Shown here: in pieces, positions 1-8,509 of the stretch
Layout: the number at the start of each line of letters is the position of its first letter
How positions within the stretch are numbered: the stretch's first letter is position 1
Program-made: the position numbers and the translations under genes
The notes under the pieces: model-generated
What the model saw: the letters and a program-made list of their open reading frames with translations, nothing else
Databases searched by the model: none
Told to the model about the DNA's origin: nothing
Assembly (NCBI GenBank): GCA_009746045.1
Contig: RPFO01000079.1
Location: forward strand, 2,420,844-2,484,843
From: Mesostigma viride
Lineage: Eukaryota > Streptophyta > Mesostigmatophyceae > Mesostigmatales > Mesostigmataceae
DNA length: 64,000 bases
Direction of reading: 5' to 3'

Positions 1-2593
1 GTGCGTGCCCTCGTTGGAAGCACCTCAGGCACCTTATGGACCCCCCAGGGTTGCCAGGCTGGTTGTTGTTGTGTTGTTGTTGTTGTTGTTTCCCTGCTGG
101 GACCGGTTCTGGCCCTGCTGGGACCTGTTGTTGTTGTTGTTTTGGCCCTGTTGGGACCTGTTGTTATTGTTGCCCTGCTGGGACCTGTTGTTGTTGTTGT
201 TGTTGTTGTTGTTGGGGTTGCCATGCAGGGGCACACGGTGCCACGTGTTGCCACGCCCCTGAGAGCCACTGCCCCCTTGGTGGGAGGACTTGTGGGTCTT
301 GGGTGCCCCCCCTGGCTGGCCTGCCCCTTGCGTTTGTGGCCTTGGACACCCTGGACCTTGGGGTCCTGGGCCTGGTTGTTGCCAGTACCCAGGGGGTCCA
401 CTGCCTCCTCGATATAGAGCATGGCAGCTCTGAAGTTGTCCCAGAGGGACTTGAGGCCTGTAAGCAGGGTAGCCAGGACAGAAGGTTGCAAATTAGCTTT
501 TGTTAGCCAGGTGTGGATGAGATACCTTGGTTGGAGCTTGAGAAGCTCAAGGTCTTTCTCAATCATTACCCTGTATGTTTTTGCATCCCCAGAGAGGTTA
601 TTCTTGTTCACCTTATATGCAGCAAGCCAGTTGAAACGTTCTACTGCTTCCATGTGGTTATTGGTAAGCACTAGCTGTTTCAGATCAGTGATAAAGGTAG
701 GCCACTGTTCAATGGCTGCTTCAGGTGTCAGGGTACGTTCCTGATAGGTTTGAATCAATGCTCTGATTGCAGGAGATGATTGATGGAATGTGGAGGAGGC
801 CCTGAGAGCCTTAAACTGATGTCTAAGGTTAAGACCTTCCATCCCATACTCCAAAGCAAAAACAAATTGCTTAGCTTGTTCAACAGTGTGACCCTCAGGC
901 AAGCCAGCAATATTGATTTTGGATTCCTTTTTATGAGGGTTAAACACACCTGTGAGAGGGGGGTTGGCCCTCAAGAAGCTGTCGGTTGCTTGTTGCAGGC
1001 GGGTGGGGTCCAGGTTGATGGTCCCCCGCTCATACCGCGACATCAGGGCGCGCAGGCCCTCGACAGTTTGCAGCTGGTTAGCTGTTAACTGCTGATCTTG
1101 CAACGAGGCCAGCTGGGCCTGGAGAATGGCGAGCTGTTCCAGGACATCCCCGCTCCTTGGGGGGGCCTCAGCAGGCCTGTTGGGTGCCTGTGGCACCTCT
1201 GCACCTCCCCCCAGGGCCTCCTGGGGTCCTGGCCACCCCCCCTGGTTTGGGAGGGGGCCCCAACCCACAGGGCGAACCTGGGGTGGTGGGGGAGGGGGAG
1301 GGGGGGTCATGGTGGCCCTGGGGGAGCCCGGGGGTGTCCGGGTAACCCCACTGGGTCCAGCCCCATCGGTGGAGGGGCGGGCAGGGGTGTCTGCCTCTGC
1401 TCTCCTCCTGGCCTCCTCCCGCATGAGACGCTTCATCTCCTTGCGTACCTCATGCTCCCGGAGGGCTGCCTGAAAAGCAGCCTCATCCTCGGGTATGTCA
1501 GGGAGTGGTTCTCCCATGATCATAGCAGGCCGGACTGGACAGTCCGCCTCTTTGCCCTTCCTCGCGCCCAGGGCCAGCAGTCCCTCCTTGTACTGCAGGG
1601 GTTGGGGGGAGAGGGTTTCTTGCTGGTGGTTTCCAGCGGGGGGGCTTCTTCAGCTACCACCCCATGTTTGGCCAAGATGGCCTCCGTGACCCTGGCTTGG
1701 GTGATGGAGGACATGGTTTTAAAGTGTGCTGACCGAGCAAGCTCGGCCAGGTCTTGACTGTCCGCATAGTGCATGGGATAGTCAGCATTTTTTAAGAGGT
1801 CACGTAACCGCTGGGTGGCCTCGCGGTACGCGTCCGCCATCGCCTGGTGGGTAGCCAGGCGACGGGCGGCTTCCTCTTCATATTCTTGCCGCTTAGCGGC
1901 GAGCCGAAAAGCCGCCTCTCGGCGGACCTCTCGGTCCCGCTGCCGCTCTCGGCGTTCTTCATTTGCCACCAGCGCGGCCTGCTCGACCGCCAGGAGCGCT
2001 GGGGTAAGATTGATCTCAGTCTCCCCATCGGGGAGACTGGCAGTGTCGGATACCTCATCGTCGGACATTGGTTGTCCGGCGATGGGTTCCACAGGTTTTC
2101 GCACCACCCGTGCGAGTTTAATACTCTCCATGTCCTTCTTCTTGCGAAGAAGGGACGCAGAGGGTCGCCCAAACGTTAGCTCAATGTGGTTATGTCCCTG
2201 GGCGAAAGGGACATTAAGGTTTGATGTGGCGGGACGAAAGGTAATCGTCCCGTCCGGTGCCACCGAGGCCGTCTGACGGGGCATACGCTCCCGAAGAGAT
2301 GGCAACGTGGGGCCGGACTGTGGAGCCTCAGTGGGGTTTACCACCGAGGTCTCCGCAGCCATGGCCGCGCCAGCCGTGGTTGCGGCTGGGGCGGCCGCCG
2401 GAGTCGAGGGTAAGCCGGTCTCCCCGGGGGGAGCCGTCTCGGCCTCCGGCCTCGCAGGGGAGGGGGGTAGGTCGGTCGGCTTTGCAGCCGCCGTCCCCTC
2501 GTCCTGGCAACCATTGTGAGTCTTTTTGTTCTTTTTCTTTTTCTTGGAAATGGCCGCATCGCCAGCCGGCTTCTTGTTGTTGTCTCTGGGCAT
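1..2593 (-). pseudogene. Gag-like retroelement ORF, frameshifted, runs off the left edge
   Basis: A minus-strand reading frame starts at the ATG ending at 2593. It opens with a Lys-rich stretch and a Pro/Ala-rich segment, followed by a charged Glu/Arg helical region. It stays open to about 1600 and then stops in its own frame. The adjacent frame continues without a stop from about 1620 to the window edge, so one indel near the C/G homopolymers at 1590-1645 separates the two halves. The second half has a helical, capsid-like stretch (about 420-1100, with motifs such as ERFNWLAAYK) and an Asn/Gln/Thr repeat from CAA triplets. In a third frame at the very edge lies CLRCFQRGH, a CX2CX4H start of a zinc knuckle. 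This is the expected layout of an LTR-retrotransposon Gag. Pol would lie outside the window. The superfamily (gypsy, copia or DIRS) is not decided. The frameshifts could be decay or homopolymer assembly errors. Confidence 0.6.
61..215. repeat. Compound TTG/CAA triplet repeat
   Basis: Runs of TTG, interrupted four times by a GGGACC-containing spacer, sit inside the Gag-like frame. Read on the minus strand they give Asn, Thr or Gln runs broken by RSQQG-like units. Because the array is a triplet repeat it can vary in length without breaking the frame. Confidence 0.8.
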
Positions 2594-3112
2594 CCGCCGA
2601 TCCTGCCCATCATCATCCTCGTTGTAGGAAGCTTCTTAGCGACATTCTTGTTCGTGATAGCCATGGTAGCAAATAAAATTCAAGTTAGAATGCGGTGGGA
2701 TATATTGCTTGAGAACACTGAAGGCTTGGAGCAATGAATTGCTTGGTTCATTAGAAAATAGGTTTACCCTTTATCAACGTTCCTCTCACCGGCTGCGCCG
2801 CCAGTGACCGTTGGGTGCAGACCGTTGGCCCGAGGCCACACGATGACAGGTAGCAGTCTAGTCACTGCATCGTGCGATCACAAATCAATGCACGCTGCAG
2901 TACGGTCCCTATCTAGGATACTCTAGTACCGTCCAATGACAGGACACTACGTATACTGGGTACTGACATCTGTCACGTACCTCAGTACCCAAAGTACCTA
3001 TCTAGGGAAACGTATGCGACTCGACTAGCATTCCTATCTGTATAGCCCACGTGGTATTTATATTCACATACCAACGTAGGTTTACAAGGCTTATTCATAC
3101 GTTGTATTCACA
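2594..3112. other. Upstream region of the Gag-like ORF, no gene seen
   Basis: No coding pattern is visible. The stretch lies immediately 5' of the minus-strand Gag-like ORF and is a candidate leader or LTR, but no matching second copy is in the window, so an LTR cannot be shown. Confidence 0.4.
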
Positions 3113-3153
3113 ATGCCTTTGAGACTTAGTCTACAGCAAAGCATGGAGACTAA

Positions 3154-3312
3154 CTATAGCTCCCGTCGCCGTTGTTGCTGCGCCAGGGTCAAGTCGTCAT
3201 CAAGGGTGAAGAGAGTCTTCTCGAGCCGCTTGCGGCGTCTGAGAAAAGAAATCTTGTCCGCCGGGGTCTTAAAGGTGAGAAGGAGTGGGGGCGCCCCTGC
3301 CTTACCCCGCGC
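3154..3312 (-). pseudogene. Fragment of LINE-type ORF1 protein C-terminal domain
   Basis: Read on the minus strand this gives ARGKAG, then LLLTF, a Lys/Arg-rich helix and TLDDDLTLAQQQRRREL before a stop at 3154-3156. The same block occurs at the end of the ORF1 at 60014-61337 and at 30165-30356. The pattern (R-K-G-P/A, a hydrophobic strand, DDLT, QQ, RR) resembles the C-terminal RNA-binding domain of L1-type ORF1 proteins. Only this short block survives here. Confidence 0.65.
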
Positions 3313-3337
3313 ATGCTCACATGCATGGGTCATATTG

Positions 3338-3535
3338 CACCCACAGAACTTGCCGGATCGTCAAACGTGTCCGATTGCAGCTGTGGCATGCCTCTGGCAT
3401 GAAGGAGAAAGGGGGTCTCCGTCTGCCCTTTCTTCAGCTGTTGTGCACACACGTGGGATTAAAAGCATCTCGGTGCTCCATGACTCCCCAACGGGAGCAC
3501 GAGTTCGATTAATTAATTAATTAATTAATTAATCG
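3338..3535 (+). repeat. LINE 3' UTR with terminal stem-loop and TTAA-rich tail
   Basis: The end of a LINE copy. The last 60 bases hold a stem-loop at 3476-3503 (CTC-GTG-CTCCC, loop, GGGAG-CAC-GAG, with single bulged bases) followed by an (ATTA)n tail. The upstream 130 bases are similar to the reverse complement of 25500-25640, so two copies of the same 3' UTR are present. No ORF2 remains upstream. Confidence 0.7.
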
Positions 3536-3548
3536 AACTCGTGCTCCC
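3493..3548. repeat. Perfect 56-bp palindrome at a tail-to-tail LINE junction
   Basis: The right half of the LINE stem-loop and its tail are followed directly by their exact reverse complement. The arms start with GGGAGCACGAGTTCG and meet in a TTAA-rich centre. The centre has no spacer, so it could extrude as a cruciform. Confidence 0.9.
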
Positions 3549-3551
3549 CGA

Positions 3552-3644
3552 AAACGCGGACAAGATATAACGGCAGGATCGAGCTGCCATGGTCTGGATT
3601 CTCCTGATTTCTGCCCTGCGCTGGTTCTCTCCTTGATAGTGTTG
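3552..3644 (-). repeat. Dispersed repeat family A, 5' end fragment
   Basis: On the minus strand this starts TATCAAGGAGAGAACC and continues with the block found also at 7957, 10493, 10681, 18703, 28173, 30733 and 51524. Only the first 90 or so bases are present. Confidence 0.75.
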
Positions 3645-3697
3645 TCTCACTTAATATTGACGTCCTGGGGAGACATCCACTATATATTAAAAATATA

Positions 3698-4860
3698 ATT
3701 ACTTACAGCAGAGTGAAATCACTCAAACCAAAGCAAACCTGTTCAAGGTCCTCGTCCTTCCTGTTCTCACGTATGGGGCCGAGACGTGGACCCTCACCGC
3801 CGACCTGGCCCGCAAGCTGGACGGCGCGGTCACCAGCATGCCGCGTTCCATTTTCAGAGTAGGATATGCTGCTCATGTCCGCAATGAGGACCTGTACCAG
3901 GGCATGCCCTATATCACCAGCACCATTAAGCAACGACGCCTGCAGCTAGTAGGGCACCTAGCTCGCACCAACCAGGTAGACACCTCACGTGGCCCCCCCG
4001 CAGGAGGCCGGGCCCACTTCAAATGTTCCGAAAAGTGTGACACTTTTGGTCGTTTTTTTGACTTTTTCGACGATCGTCACTCTGCAGAGTGATTCGTCGT
4101 GCGAAATCGTGCGAAATTGTGCGAAATTTGCTGAAATCGTGTGAAATTTGCTGAAATCGTGCGAATTTGTGCGAAATTTGCTGAAATTGTGCGAAATTTC
4201 ATGTGAAAAATGTCGACGGTAAAAAATTTTGATGTGCACAACGTGTGTGAATTCATGCGAAATTTTGTCAAACGTCACTCCCCAAAACGACCCTTGGTTG
4301 AAATCCATGCGAAATTGTGCGAAATCATGCAAAATTGTGCGAAATCGTGCGAAATCGTGCGAAAATGTGTGAAAATTTTGCGAAAATCACGCGAAAATCA
4401 CGCGAACTCGTGCGAAATTTTATTTTTTTTTTGCGAAAAACGACCAAAAGTGTCACACACTTGGCTTGGACGGCGGAACATTTGAAGTGGGCCCGGCCAG
4501 GACTGCGACCAGCCCAGCCTGGCCGGCACCTCCTGACGTGGGCTGGGCCCAGTGATGTTAGACACCGCCCTTGGTCTGGCCGGTCCCCAGCGGCTCGGCC
4601 AACCGGGGCGGCACATTTTGACCTGGCCTGGCCCCAAGAACCTTCCTAAAAAGGTAGGGAAACATGCCATGACCTATACCCAGATGTTGCTGGACGACCT
4701 AGTGGTCCCAGCCCAGTTTGAGTACCGCATCCACTCTCTCTCCCGTCTTTGGACTGCCATGCAGGACAAGACGCGGTGGAAGAAGATTGTCAAGGCGCAC
4801 ACGCCAGCCCCTGTGGGCAAGCCGCCTCCCCCCAAACGGAGGAGCCGTTTTGATGAGTAG
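3698..4860 (+). pseudogene. LINE ORF2 C-terminal part, split by a MITE-like insertion
   Basis: The segment from about 3707 reads KANLFKVLVLP, LTYGAETWTL, LDGAVT, then QRRLQLVGHLART. This is the characteristic region after the reverse transcriptase palm of many LINE ORF2 proteins (YG-x-E-x-W, then R-RL-x-GH-x-x-R). At 4006-4498 it is interrupted by an inverted-repeat element. The frame resumes near 4620 with KKVGKHAMTYTQMLLDDL and ends with an Arg/Lys-rich tail at a stop at 4858-4860. The reverse transcriptase core and endonuclease are missing, so this is a 5'-truncated copy. Its 3' UTR ends with the stem-loop at 4946-4980. Confidence 0.75.
4006..4498. mobile_element. MITE-like inverted-repeat element with GCGAAAT-rich interior
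   Basis: The ends are inverted copies: GGCCGGGCCCACTTC at 4006-4020 against its reverse complement at 4484-4498. The match continues inward for some 40 bases with small gaps, including the ACACTTTTGGTCG block. The interior is made of variants of a GTGCGAAAT unit on both sides of a less repetitive centre at about 4200-4290. There is no ORF of note. The insertion splits a LINE ORF2 remnant. The flank is palindromic GGCC, so the target-site duplication cannot be separated from the inverted repeat. Confidence 0.75.
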
Positions 4861-4945
4861 CGTAGATAGGCTTTAGACTAGATATAGCTTAGAGTTAGGT
4901 TAGTTCGATTACGCGGCTTCCTCCACACCACCCATCCAACCTGGA

Positions 4946-5003
4946 ATATGTGCTACATGATCTCCCAACGGAGACATGTTATAATTTAATTTAATTTTTT
5001 TTT
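4946..5003 (+). other. 3' terminal stem-loop and T/A tail of the ORF2-bearing LINE
   Basis: After the ORF2 stop at 4860 the UTR ends with ATATGTGCTACATG, a CTCC/GGAG stem closed by ACATG/CATGT, and a tail of TTTAATTTAATT and T. The first 35 bases are nearly the same as the end of the ORF1-only element (reverse complement of 53913-53948). Confidence 0.8.
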
Positions 5004-5191
5004 AATGTTAGACGCCGCAAGGCCCGCACCTTCAAAGAACAGCTAGTAGAGGACATGGGGGGCCTAGGCCTCTCTGTGATTTGGAAGAAGATGATGGACA
5101 AGGCTAAGTGGGCCCAGGTCATAGAGGACAACGAGCCCCCCCCAGTGGGGAAGCGCCCGCGTGTGCAGTCCCGTGGGAGGCACGCCAGATA
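5004..5191 (+). pseudogene. Second LINE ORF2 C-terminal fragment
   Basis: This starts directly after the tail of the preceding LINE and reads RRKARTFKEQLVEDM, then LSVIWKKMMDKAKWAQV, ending in a basic tail at a stop at 5189-5191. The F-x-x-x-L-x-x-D and D-K-x-K-W motifs match the extreme C-terminus of the copy at 4640-4860. The copy is severely 5' truncated and inserted in the tail of the earlier LINE. Confidence 0.7.
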
Positions 5192-5330
5192 GCTCCCCTA
5201 GGGCAGCGTGCGGCTGCCTAGATAGATGTTGTAGTTAGAATGCTGTTAGATAGATGTAGTATGTAGCCGATGTAGATAGATTAGACCGGTAGGACTGTTT
5301 GCACCCATCCATCCATCCATCGGGGTTAAT

Positions 5331-5372
5331 GCTCCGTGACTCCCCAACGGGAGCACGAGTCTAATTAATTAA
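5331..5372 (+). other. LINE 3' stem-loop and TTAATTAA tail
   Basis: A stem-loop CTC-GTG-CTCCC / GGGAG-CAC-GAG is followed by CTAATTAATTAA. It closes the LINE fragment starting at 5004. The final TTAA is the left target site of the element that begins at 5373. Confidence 0.8.
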
Positions 5373-7739
5373 GGGGACGGGACACCCCCGAATTTTTTGG
5401 CGCCAAAAAATTCGCGCCGGAGCCGAAGGTCACAAATTTCACGTGCACGGTGCGCGCACCCCTTGCGGAAGTGGCCATGGCGACTGCGTTCAGGCGAAAC
5501 TACCACACTAGGGCAGGCGAAATGCAAAAATTTTACTCGAATCTAAAAGGAGATGAGTTTATGATGTTAGTTTGTGGCGGAAATCAGCTGGTTTACAATA
5601 TCGCTGTTGTTTTTTTATGCCATCGGCATGGGGGGTAATCTGAATTTTTTGGTCGCGCGGAATGAAATAGAATTCATGATAGCGGCTGTAAAATAGCGGT
5701 TTTGGGGGCTGTTCTGACCTTGAAGCAGGCATTAATATCGGTTGCATCGAATTCTAAACCGAGCTGGTGCTTTTTGCCAGATTTTCGGCCATTATCGGTA
5801 AGTAATTGTTCAGACCTGCGCAGTGCGTGTCTGACCTGTCCATGGAAGAACGGCTGTTGTTGCGCGCCTGGGCGAGGGATTTACGAGGGCAAGGTATAGA
5901 TTTGTCGCGAACGTTATCTGCTATCGGTGCTTTCTTCTATGAGCTCATCGTTCGAGGTTTTTTGCGTTCTTTTTGGGCAGTTTCCGCCAGCTAGCTCGCC
6001 GTCGCTTGCCGTTGTGTTGTCGAATACCTGGCAGCTTTAGATTGTTTTCGTTGATGTCGTGATCAGGGCCGCTTCAGTCGCAGCCTATAGCTCTTCGGGA
6101 AGGTATAAGGCATTTCATAAAACGTGTTCTGGCAAGGATGTTGTGCGTATGGACGCTTCTTGTTGTTTGAGAGTGACGCACCCTCTCCTCACAGGCCGCA
6201 GCGGCATCACAGCGCTCATGCGGTGAAGGGCCGCCAATGGTTTCTTTGCATTTTATCGTGCAGGGATGGAAGTGTTATAGTGATGATGATGTTGGAGATA
6301 TTGCATTTGTGTGACTGCATGTAGATAGCTGGCACCAATGGTTGTTTGAGCTTTCCTTTGTTATGATGATGTGACAAGACTACAATGTGCTGAGCCAACC
6401 ATGGTTGACATGCATGACTGCATGCAAGCTATATATACCATGTTCTTACTTGGTTCCTTGCCCTCCATAGTCCCAGTTTGTCATCCATGCCGGGGAGGAC
6501 AGTTTAGGAGGTGTTGTTGTGTTGATTAGCTTGGTTGGCATCAACCTTACACTCTAACCTGGGAGAAACATAGGAAATGCCGCTTAGGCATGTTAGGGCT
6601 ACCACCGTCAAGGCTATGCACATATTTACAAGGCTGGCCATGCTGGAGGGATGATGAAGACATATGAGGTGCGCCGTGGCCACCCCTTTGTACTTTGTAA
6701 ACATACTCTGCATGGTTTTGGTGCATGTTGGATGGCATATTAAGTGGCACAGTGCCTGTCTGTGGGGTTACTAACTTACTGAGTGGTCCTTAGCGCCTTG
6801 TCATGTGGTCATATAGGAAACCCATCAACTTCAGAATATGGATCAGAATATAGGAAACCCATCAACTTGAGCAGTTCTTGTCGCAATGACCCCCCACATT
6901 GAGCATGCGTTGCCGTTGACCAGCGTGCAAGAGTTGATTATGTGTGCTTTGGTCAGTTTGCAGATGTCTTTGATGAAGAAGGAGGTGAGCTAGTGTGGCT
7001 AAATGGTTACTCTAATTTCCTTGTAGCGTCTACATGGGTGGCTGTCTTGGAATGGTTGTAACTTGGGCAGTTCTTGTCAGAATGGCGTCAAACCTTGAAC
7101 ATAGGAGGTACCATATGTGCAGAGAATGGTAGTATGTGGTTTGGCCAGTTTTCATGAGGCTTAGATGTATATTTAGGGGTGTTAGTGTGGTTAAATACTA
7201 GCTAAAACCTCCCTTAGCTTCGTCACAGGTGGCAATCTAGGAATATCCATCAAATAGGGCTGCGCTTGTCAGAATGACCTGAAAATTTGGGGCTGCATGT
7301 CCCCCAACCTCTAGTATTTGGGAATATATGATTTGGCCCTATTCCATGTGTTTATGATTTGATAATTTTTTTTTTCATTAAAAAAGTACCCTTTTTGCGG
7401 GAAAATCCATCAATGTGTGTAAACATGATTATTTTGTGCTCAAAATTAGGTAGCATTTCTCAAAAGTCAGGGAACTATATGGGAATATATGATTTGGTCC
7501 CAATATTTGATCAGATTGGTCCCAATATGTTTGCCCACTGCCCTAGGAAAAATGTGACTAGAATAGCGTCTTTTTCTATTTTTAGCGCGTTACCGGTGCC
7601 CTGTGGGGGCTAGTACCCCCCCCAAGTGGCTGGAAAATTTTTTTTTTATCATATTAATGGTCCCCAATCATCATTGGATTTTTAGCACATGCATAGGTAT
7701 GGTTTCCAGAAAAGTGCCCTTTAGGGGTGTCCCCTCCCC
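5373..7739. mobile_element. TTAA-flanked DNA transposon-like element, copy 1 (non-autonomous)
   Basis: The left end GGGGACGGGACACCCC and the right end (reverse complement GGGGAGGGGACACCCC) form 16-bp terminal inverted repeats with one mismatch. The element is flanked by TTAA at 5369-5372 and 7740-7743. The left 250 bases match the reverse complement of the right end of 19529-21434, including the shared block around GGTGCGCGCACCCCTTGCGG. No ORF above about 85 codons looks real and none resembles a transposase, so it is probably non-autonomous. TTAA duplication is the mark of piggyBac-type elements, but the terminal sequence is not a piggyBac match I can confirm. Confidence 0.7.
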
Positions 7740-7749
7740 TTAATTAATT

Positions 7750-7903
7750 AAAGCAAACGCCCAGCTATAAACCTATATATATATTCTGATTGCGGTGCAG
7801 CAGGGCTATTAGGTTCCTCCCGTTAGGCGTTTCCATTGGTCTTATCGTAGTATAGAGCTTTGACATGGCTCTGTATATAGGTTTATAGCTGGGCGTTTGC
7901 TTT
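7750..7903. repeat. 30-bp perfect inverted repeat around a LINE 3' UTR fragment
   Basis: Arms at 7750-7779 and 7874-7903 are exact reverse complements (AAAGCAAACGCCCAGC...). The 94-bp centre matches the reverse complement of 9847-9937, which is the 3' UTR of another retroelement family. Sequence beyond the right arm (7904-7945) matches the reverse complement of 3690-3735 in the LINE ORF2 remnant. Confidence 0.75.
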
Positions 7904-7956
7904 GGTTTGAGTGATTTTACTCTGCTGTAAGTAATTATATTTTTAAAATATATCAA

Positions 7957-8400
7957 AGAGACAACCAGCGCAGGCCAGAAATCGGGAGAATCCGGACCAT
8001 GGTAGCTCGAGCCTGCCGTTATCTTTTCCGCGTTTTCGAGTCGTTCAGGATGATGAAGATGAATGGTGATGGAAATGTGTATCCTTGTGCATTGAAATTA
8101 TGGCTGGCTTACGTGTGGAGCGACTAGATGACCTAGACGGTGGGGCCGGAAACAGCATGCTTGATCAGGGCGTGTGTTTCTAGCCTAACTGGCCGGGAGT
8201 GTCTAGTGGTGAGCACCATTGCTGCGATCGCTCTCCCACCATTTACGAGGAAATACCCGCAAATGGAAAACCACTGAAAAGGTCTAGCTAGTCAGTCATC
8301 ACGTTAGCCATGCCATGATTCCAAACGTCCAAGAACTGCACACGGTGCAAAGGCAAAAAGCCGGAGGACAGCACTTTCAAATGTGCGGCGGGAACCAAAA
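7957..8400 (+). repeat. Dispersed repeat family A, copy A1 (about 445 bp)
   Basis: It begins TATCAAAGAGACAACC and is closely similar over its whole length to 30733-31177. It contains a frame reading MAGLRVERLDDLDGG, broken here by a stop after VCF, and near the right end a Cys-rich piece CTRCKGKKPED then FKCAAGTK. Both frames recur in other copies, so the family once had coding capacity. I do not recognise the protein. Confidence 0.8.
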
Positions 8401-8509
8401 GCCCGCGGATGCCAGAAAACATCGTGTTGCGGCAGCGACGCGACGATGTGGACAACGAATCCAGTGCCAAGCTCGGAACGGCCGCAAAGGAGATCTGGCA
8501 TCACAGGGT

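Noticed and set aside
7790-7880. Hammerhead ribozyme, as found in some Penelope-like elements
   Set aside because: A CTGATTG and a GAAA-like string occur on opposite sense strands, and the conserved core cannot be assembled.
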